Below are positions 6,747 through 9,640 of a stretch of 9,640 nucleotides of DNA, piece after piece (within the stretch, counting starts at the first letter, position 1; each line of letters starts with the position of its first letter). The DNA is taken from assembly GCA_025924845.1 (NCBI GenBank), contig JAICHN010000185.1, positions 1-9,640 of the forward strand. Reading direction: 5' to 3'. The notes beneath the pieces are model-generated. The model was not told where the DNA came from. It ran no database searches and worked only from the letters and a program-made list of their open reading frames with translations. The stretch is from Chloroflexota bacterium. GTDB lineage: Bacteria; Chloroflexota; UBA5177; JANWHV01. The position numbers and the translations under genes were made by a program.

Positions 6747-7065
6747 CGTTCCCCGGTTTTACGTGCTGGTACGTACCGATCTGTCTCTCGCGGCGCAAAT
6801 GGTCCAGGTGGCTCACGCTTGCGTGACCGCCGGGCATCGTTTCGCGCTCCCCGAATACCATCACCTGGTCCTTCTGGCCGTGCGAGACGAATCGGACCTT
6901 CGGCAAGCGGCGGACATGCTTGAGGTCGATGCGGAGATTCGGTACGCCTTGTTTCATGAACCCCATGGCGACCTGGGCTTCACATCGCTATGTACCGCGC
7001 CGGTGAGCGGCCGATCCCGCCGATTCTTTCGGCGCTTCACACTCTGGCAACCGCCCGCCCCGTGA
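6736..7065 (+). CDS. Short Pth2-like peptidyl-tRNA hydrolase family protein
   Basis: A 109-residue protein that resembles the Pth2 family, whose members release peptides from peptidyl-tRNA and can act on aminoacyl-tRNA analogues. The N-terminal strand-turn FYVLVRTDLSLAAQ followed by MVQVAHACVTAG corresponds to the family's VVRTDL...AAQ..HA pattern. Then come a hydrophobic strand (HHLVLLAV), a helix (DESDLRQAADML), and the strand/turn YALFHEPHGDLGFTSLCTAPV. The Lys of the usual GKxAAQ segment is missing, so catalytic competence is uncertain. The protein is at the short end of the family, like the compact versions found in phages and some bacteria. It starts at ATG 6736, 11 bp inside the preceding ORF, with only a weak GGGGCAGG upstream. 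Its position a few hundred bases after a tRNA-like gene is suggestive, but no functional link is shown. Confidence 0.75.
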   Translation: MPADVPRFYVLVRTDLSLAAQMVQVAHACVTAGHRFALPEYHHLVLLAVRDESDLRQAADMLEVDAEIRYALFHEPHGDLGFTSLCTAPVSGRSRRFFRRFTLWQPPAP

Positions 7066-7071
7066 GCGGTA

Positions 7072-7128
7072 GTCGCTTGGAACGAGACAGGTCGGCCGCT
7101 CGGACCGACCTGTCTCGTTCCAAGCGAC
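7072..7128. terminator. Bidirectional terminator between convergent genes
   Basis: A perfect 24-bp inverted repeat (7072-7095 with 7105-7128) with a 9-nt loop. It starts 6 bp after the Pth2-like stop and ends 1 bp before the gcvPB stop on the other strand. It serves both transcripts. No T-run is evident on either side; the very long perfect stem may compensate or may mainly protect mRNA 3' ends. Confidence 0.85.
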
Positions 7129-7129
7129 C

Positions 7130-8662
7130 TCAAGCATGCGGTCGAGCGCGTAGGTTGGGCTTCCTGGCCGCCAGCGCCTCGTCGATGCGGGTGACCGGAG
7201 TGCGTTGCGGCGCGTTCCTCACCTCATCCGGCACCTCCTCCACCTCACGGGCGATCGCTTTGAGCGCATCGGCGAAGCTATCGAGCGTATCCTTGTCCTC
7301 GGTCTCGGTCGGCTCGATCATCATGCCCTCGTCGACGTGCAGCGGAAAATAAATGGTCGGAGGGTGGTAGCCGTAATCGAGGAGGCGCTTCGCCATGTCC
7401 AGCGTCCGCACGCCCTGCTTCTTCTGCCGAGAGCCGGAGAGCACAAACTCGTGCATGCAGGGGCCGGGGAATGGATCGATGAAGTCCTCCTTGAGGATCG
7501 CCTTCAGATAGTTGGCATTCAGCACGGCATCGCGGGATGCCTGGGTCAGGCCGTCCGGTCCCATCGAACGCACATAGGTATAGGCGCGGAGCAGCAAGCC
7601 TACGTTACCGAAGTGGCTGCGTACGCGGCCGATCGATTGCGGCCGGTCATAGCTGAGGCGAAACCGCTCATTCCCTTGATCGTCTACCTCGCGTTCGATC
7701 ACCGGCACGGGAAGGAAGGGGACTAAGTGCGCGCCTACTCCCACCGGCCCCGTGCCGGGGCCGCCGCCGCCGTGCGGCGTGGTCATCGTCTTGTGCAGAT
7801 TGAAATGCACGACATCGAACCCCATGTCGCCGGGCCGGGTCGTACCCATGATTGCGTTCAGGTTAGCCCCGTCATAATATAGTCGTCCCCCCGCGCTATG
7901 GACAGTGCGGGCGATCTCCTGGATCTCATCCTCGAACAGGCCGCATGTGTTGGGATTGGTCAGCATCAGGGCGGCCGTTCGCGGCCCGACCAGGCGGCGC
8001 AGCGCCTCCACGTCCACTCTGCCTCGGGCGTTGGAGGGAACCTGCACGACCTTGTAGCCCGCCGCCGCGGCGCTGGCCGGATTGGTCCCGTGCGCGGTGT
8101 CGGGCACCAACACCTCAGTGCGGTGCTCGCCCTTGCTCTCATGATAGGCACGAATGACCATCAGGCCGGTATGCTCGCCGTGGGCGCCTGCCGCCGGCTG
8201 GAGGGTAAAGGCAGCCATGCCGCCCACCTCGCACAAAAACTCTTGCAACCTGAAGAGCATGGCCAGGGTACCCTGGGCCGTCTCGTCCGGCTGGTGTGGA
8301 TGAATATTGGCCCAGCGTGGCTCCGCCGCCACCTTTTCGTGCAGCTTGGGGTTGTATTTCATGGTGCAGGAGCCGAGCGGATAGAAACCGCCGTCGATGC
8401 TGTAGTTCAACTGAGAGAGACGGGTAAAATGGCGCACCACCTGCAGCTCACTCAACTCCGGCAACTCGGCCGGTCGCTCGCGCTGGAGTGATCCCGGAAT
8501 GAGCGCGTCGAGCGCGCGCTCCGGTACGTCGCAAGCGGGCAGCGAGTAGGCGGCGCGACCGGGCCGGGATAACTCGAACACCGTGGGTTCGATGGCAGGC
8601 GGTCCTTCATCGGCCCGGCCGCCGGCACGCGCCCGCATTTCAGAATCGGGAGTAATAATCAT
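7130..8662 (-). CDS. gcvPB: Glycine dehydrogenase (decarboxylating) subunit 2
   Basis: A 510-residue C-terminal-half subunit of the glycine cleavage system P-protein. With GcvPA it forms the PLP enzyme that decarboxylates glycine and transfers the aminomethyl group to the lipoyl H-protein (GcvH) in the cytoplasm. The PLP-binding Lys291 sits in [18 protein letters not shown] (286-303). Other hallmarks are [13 protein letters not shown] (94-106), [10 protein letters not shown] (188-197), [10 protein letters not shown] (235-244) and YYDGANLNA (262-270). The length slightly exceeds the usual 480-490, mostly through an N-terminal extension of about 25 residues. ATG 8662 is supported by GGAGG at 8670-8674, 7 nt upstream, and by an ATGA overlap of 4 bp with the gcvPA stop, showing translational coupling. 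The gene ends against the shared hairpin terminator. Confidence 0.96.
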   Translation of the reverse strand: MIITPDSEMRARAGGRADEGPPAIEPTVFELSRPGRAAYSLPACDVPERALDALIPGSLQRERPAELPELSELQVVRHFTRLSQLNYSIDGGFYPLGSCTMKYNPKLHEKVAAEPRWANIHPHQPDETAQGTLAMLFRLQEFLCEVGGMAAFTLQPAAGAHGEHTGLMVIRAYHESKGEHRTEVLVPDTAHGTNPASAAAAGYKVVQVPSNARGRVDVEALRRLVGPRTAALMLTNPNTCGLFEDEIQEIARTVHSAGGRLYYDGANLNAIMGTTRPGDMGFDVVHFNLHKTMTTPHGGGGPGTGPVGVGAHLVPFLPVPVIEREVDDQGNERFRLSYDRPQSIGRVRSHFGNVGLLLRAYTYVRSMGPDGLTQASRDAVLNANYLKAILKEDFIDPFPGPCMHEFVLSGSRQKKQGVRTLDMAKRLLDYGYHPPTIYFPLHVDEGMMIEPTETEDKDTLDSFADALKAIAREVEEVPDEVRNAPQRTPVTRIDEALAARKPNLRARPHA

Positions 8663-9640
8663 GCTCCCACCTCCGCCAGTCCTTCGACCAGAGCGTCGAT
8701 ATCCTCGCGCGTATTCACCTCGGTCACGCAGATCAGCAGGCCCTGATCGATCCCCATTTCCCCATCCAGGGGAATACCGGCCAGAATGCCGCGTTCGAGC
8801 AGGGCGTCGCGAAGCACCGCACCGGATTTCGGCGTGCGCACGGCGAACTCGTGGAAGAACGGCGCCCGATAGGCCGGCGCATAGCCGGGGAGCGCCGCGA
8901 TCCGCTCGGCCGCGTAATGCGCCTTTTGCACGCAGAGATTGGCCACCTGGCGGATCCCTTCCTTTCCCATATAGCTGAGATAGATCGTGGCGATGGTGGC
9001 GCAGAGCGCGTGATTGGAACAGATGTTGCTCGTCGCCTTTTCGCGTCGAATGTCCTGTTCACGGGCGCGCAGGGTCATCACGTAGGCCCGCCGGCCTCGG
9101 CTGTCCACGCTCGCTCCCACGATCCTCCCCGGCATACGCCGCAACAACGATTCCCGGGCCGCGATGTAGCCCGCGTACGGGCCGCCATATTGCAGCGCGA
9201 TCCCGAACGGCTGCGCGTCGCCCACCGCGATGTCGGCCCCTACCTCGGCCGGGGTAGCGAGCAGCGCGAACGATAGTGGATCGGCGCAGGTGACATAGAG
9301 GCCGCCCCTCTCGTGCGCGGCGGCGGCGAGCCCCGCCTGGTCCTCAATCACCCCCAGATAATTGGGCGACTGCACGATCAGTGCGGCGAGCGTCTCGCTC
9401 TGCACGTCTGTTATGCTCGCCGCACTGATCCGCCCTTCCCTCGGTGCCGCCACCTTCAGGGTCAAACCCTGGCTCCAGCAATAGGTATGGAGAACCGCCA
9501 GATACTGCGGATTGAGCGTGCCTGCGGCCAAGATCGTCGTACGACCGGTAGCGTTGACCGCCATCATCGCCGCCTCGGCGCACGCCGTGGCGGCGTCGTA
9601 GAGTGAGGCATTGGAGACATCCAGCCCGGTGAGTTCGCAG
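8659..9640 (-). CDS. gcvPA: Glycine dehydrogenase (decarboxylating) subunit 1, 5' end outside window
   Basis: The N-terminal-half subunit of the split P-protein. 326 codons are visible and the frame stays open to the window edge (codon boundary at 9639), so about 120 residues of the usual ~450 lie outside. The first visible residues, [15 protein letters not shown], match the conserved FELTGLDVANASLYD segment, so the ATG at 9567 is internal and not the true start. Other markers are [38 protein letters not shown] and [18 protein letters not shown] near the conserved C-terminal half. It pairs with GcvPB to form the alpha2beta2 enzyme. The TGA stop overlaps the gcvPB start by 4 bp. Genes for GcvT and GcvH would be expected upstream on this strand, beyond the window. 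Confidence 0.96.
   Translation of the reverse strand, partial: CELTGLDVSNASLYDAATACAEAAMMAVNATGRTTILAAGTLNPQYLAVLHTYCWSQGLTLKVAAPREGRISAASITDVQSETLAALIVQSPNYLGVIEDQAGLAAAAHERGGLYVTCADPLSFALLATPAEVGADIAVGDAQPFGIALQYGGPYAGYIAARESLLRRMPGRIVGASVDSRGRRAYVMTLRAREQDIRREKATSNICSNHALCATIATIYLSYMGKEGIRQVANLCVQKAHYAAERIAALPGYAPAYRAPFFHEFAVRTPKSGAVLRDALLERGILAGIPLDGEMGIDQGLLICVTEVNTREDIDALVEGLAEVGA

Noticed and set aside
7205..8491. Plus-strand open frames opposite gcvPB
   Set aside because: They are mirror frames of a clear GcvPB coding sequence in GC-rich DNA.
9344..9567. Start of gcvPA at ATG 9567
   Set aside because: Conserved GcvPA sequence ([15 protein letters not shown]) continues upstream in the same frame to the window edge, so the gene is cut by the window.

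Overview
The window reads as chromosomal DNA from a high-GC bacterium, most likely a member of the Chloroflexota (inference). The reasons are a very long membrane-anchored protein with a Thr-Pro 'TNTPT' tail, a style common in that phylum; a glycine decarboxylase split into two subunits (gcvPA/gcvPB); strong hairpin terminators without clear T-tracts; and debris of a nonribosomal peptide synthetase (NRPS).

Layout, left to right. Positions 14-2887 (minus) hold a 957-residue protein: N-terminal beta-sandwich-like domains, one membrane helix, a Gly/Ala/Ser linker, a second beta domain, then about 500 residues of low-complexity Thr/Pro/Ala/Asn sequence. A gene-free stretch of about 0.6 kb (2888-3499) follows. 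Next come two separately terminated plus-strand genes: a manganese-type superoxide dismutase (3500-4117) and an exported trypsin-like serine protease (4352-5878). The protease carries two copies of an unrecognised domain of about 117 residues where a PDZ domain might be expected. Positions 5965-6290 contain a decayed NRPS relic: a piece of condensation domain joined out of frame to a piece of adenylation domain.

Immediately after the relic is a tRNA-like gene (6334-6404). Its D-arm, anticodon arm and T-arm are well formed, its acceptor stem is imperfect, and its anticodon is CUA, which would read the amber codon UAG. Two overlapping small genes follow: a conserved-looking protein with no convincing start codon outside the tRNA (up to 6746) and a short Pth2-like peptidyl-tRNA hydrolase (6736-7065). 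A perfect 24-bp hairpin separates this convergently from the minus-strand gcvPA-gcvPB operon (7130-9640, gcvPA incomplete), which encodes the P-protein of the glycine cleavage system.

The confident, ordinary genes are sod, the serine protease, gcvPB and gcvPA. The most unusual part is 5880-7130, where an NRPS relic, a CUA-anticodon tRNA-like gene, an unknown small ORF and a Pth2-like hydrolase lie together. Whether the tRNA-like gene is functional or a decaying pseudogene cannot be decided from sequence alone.
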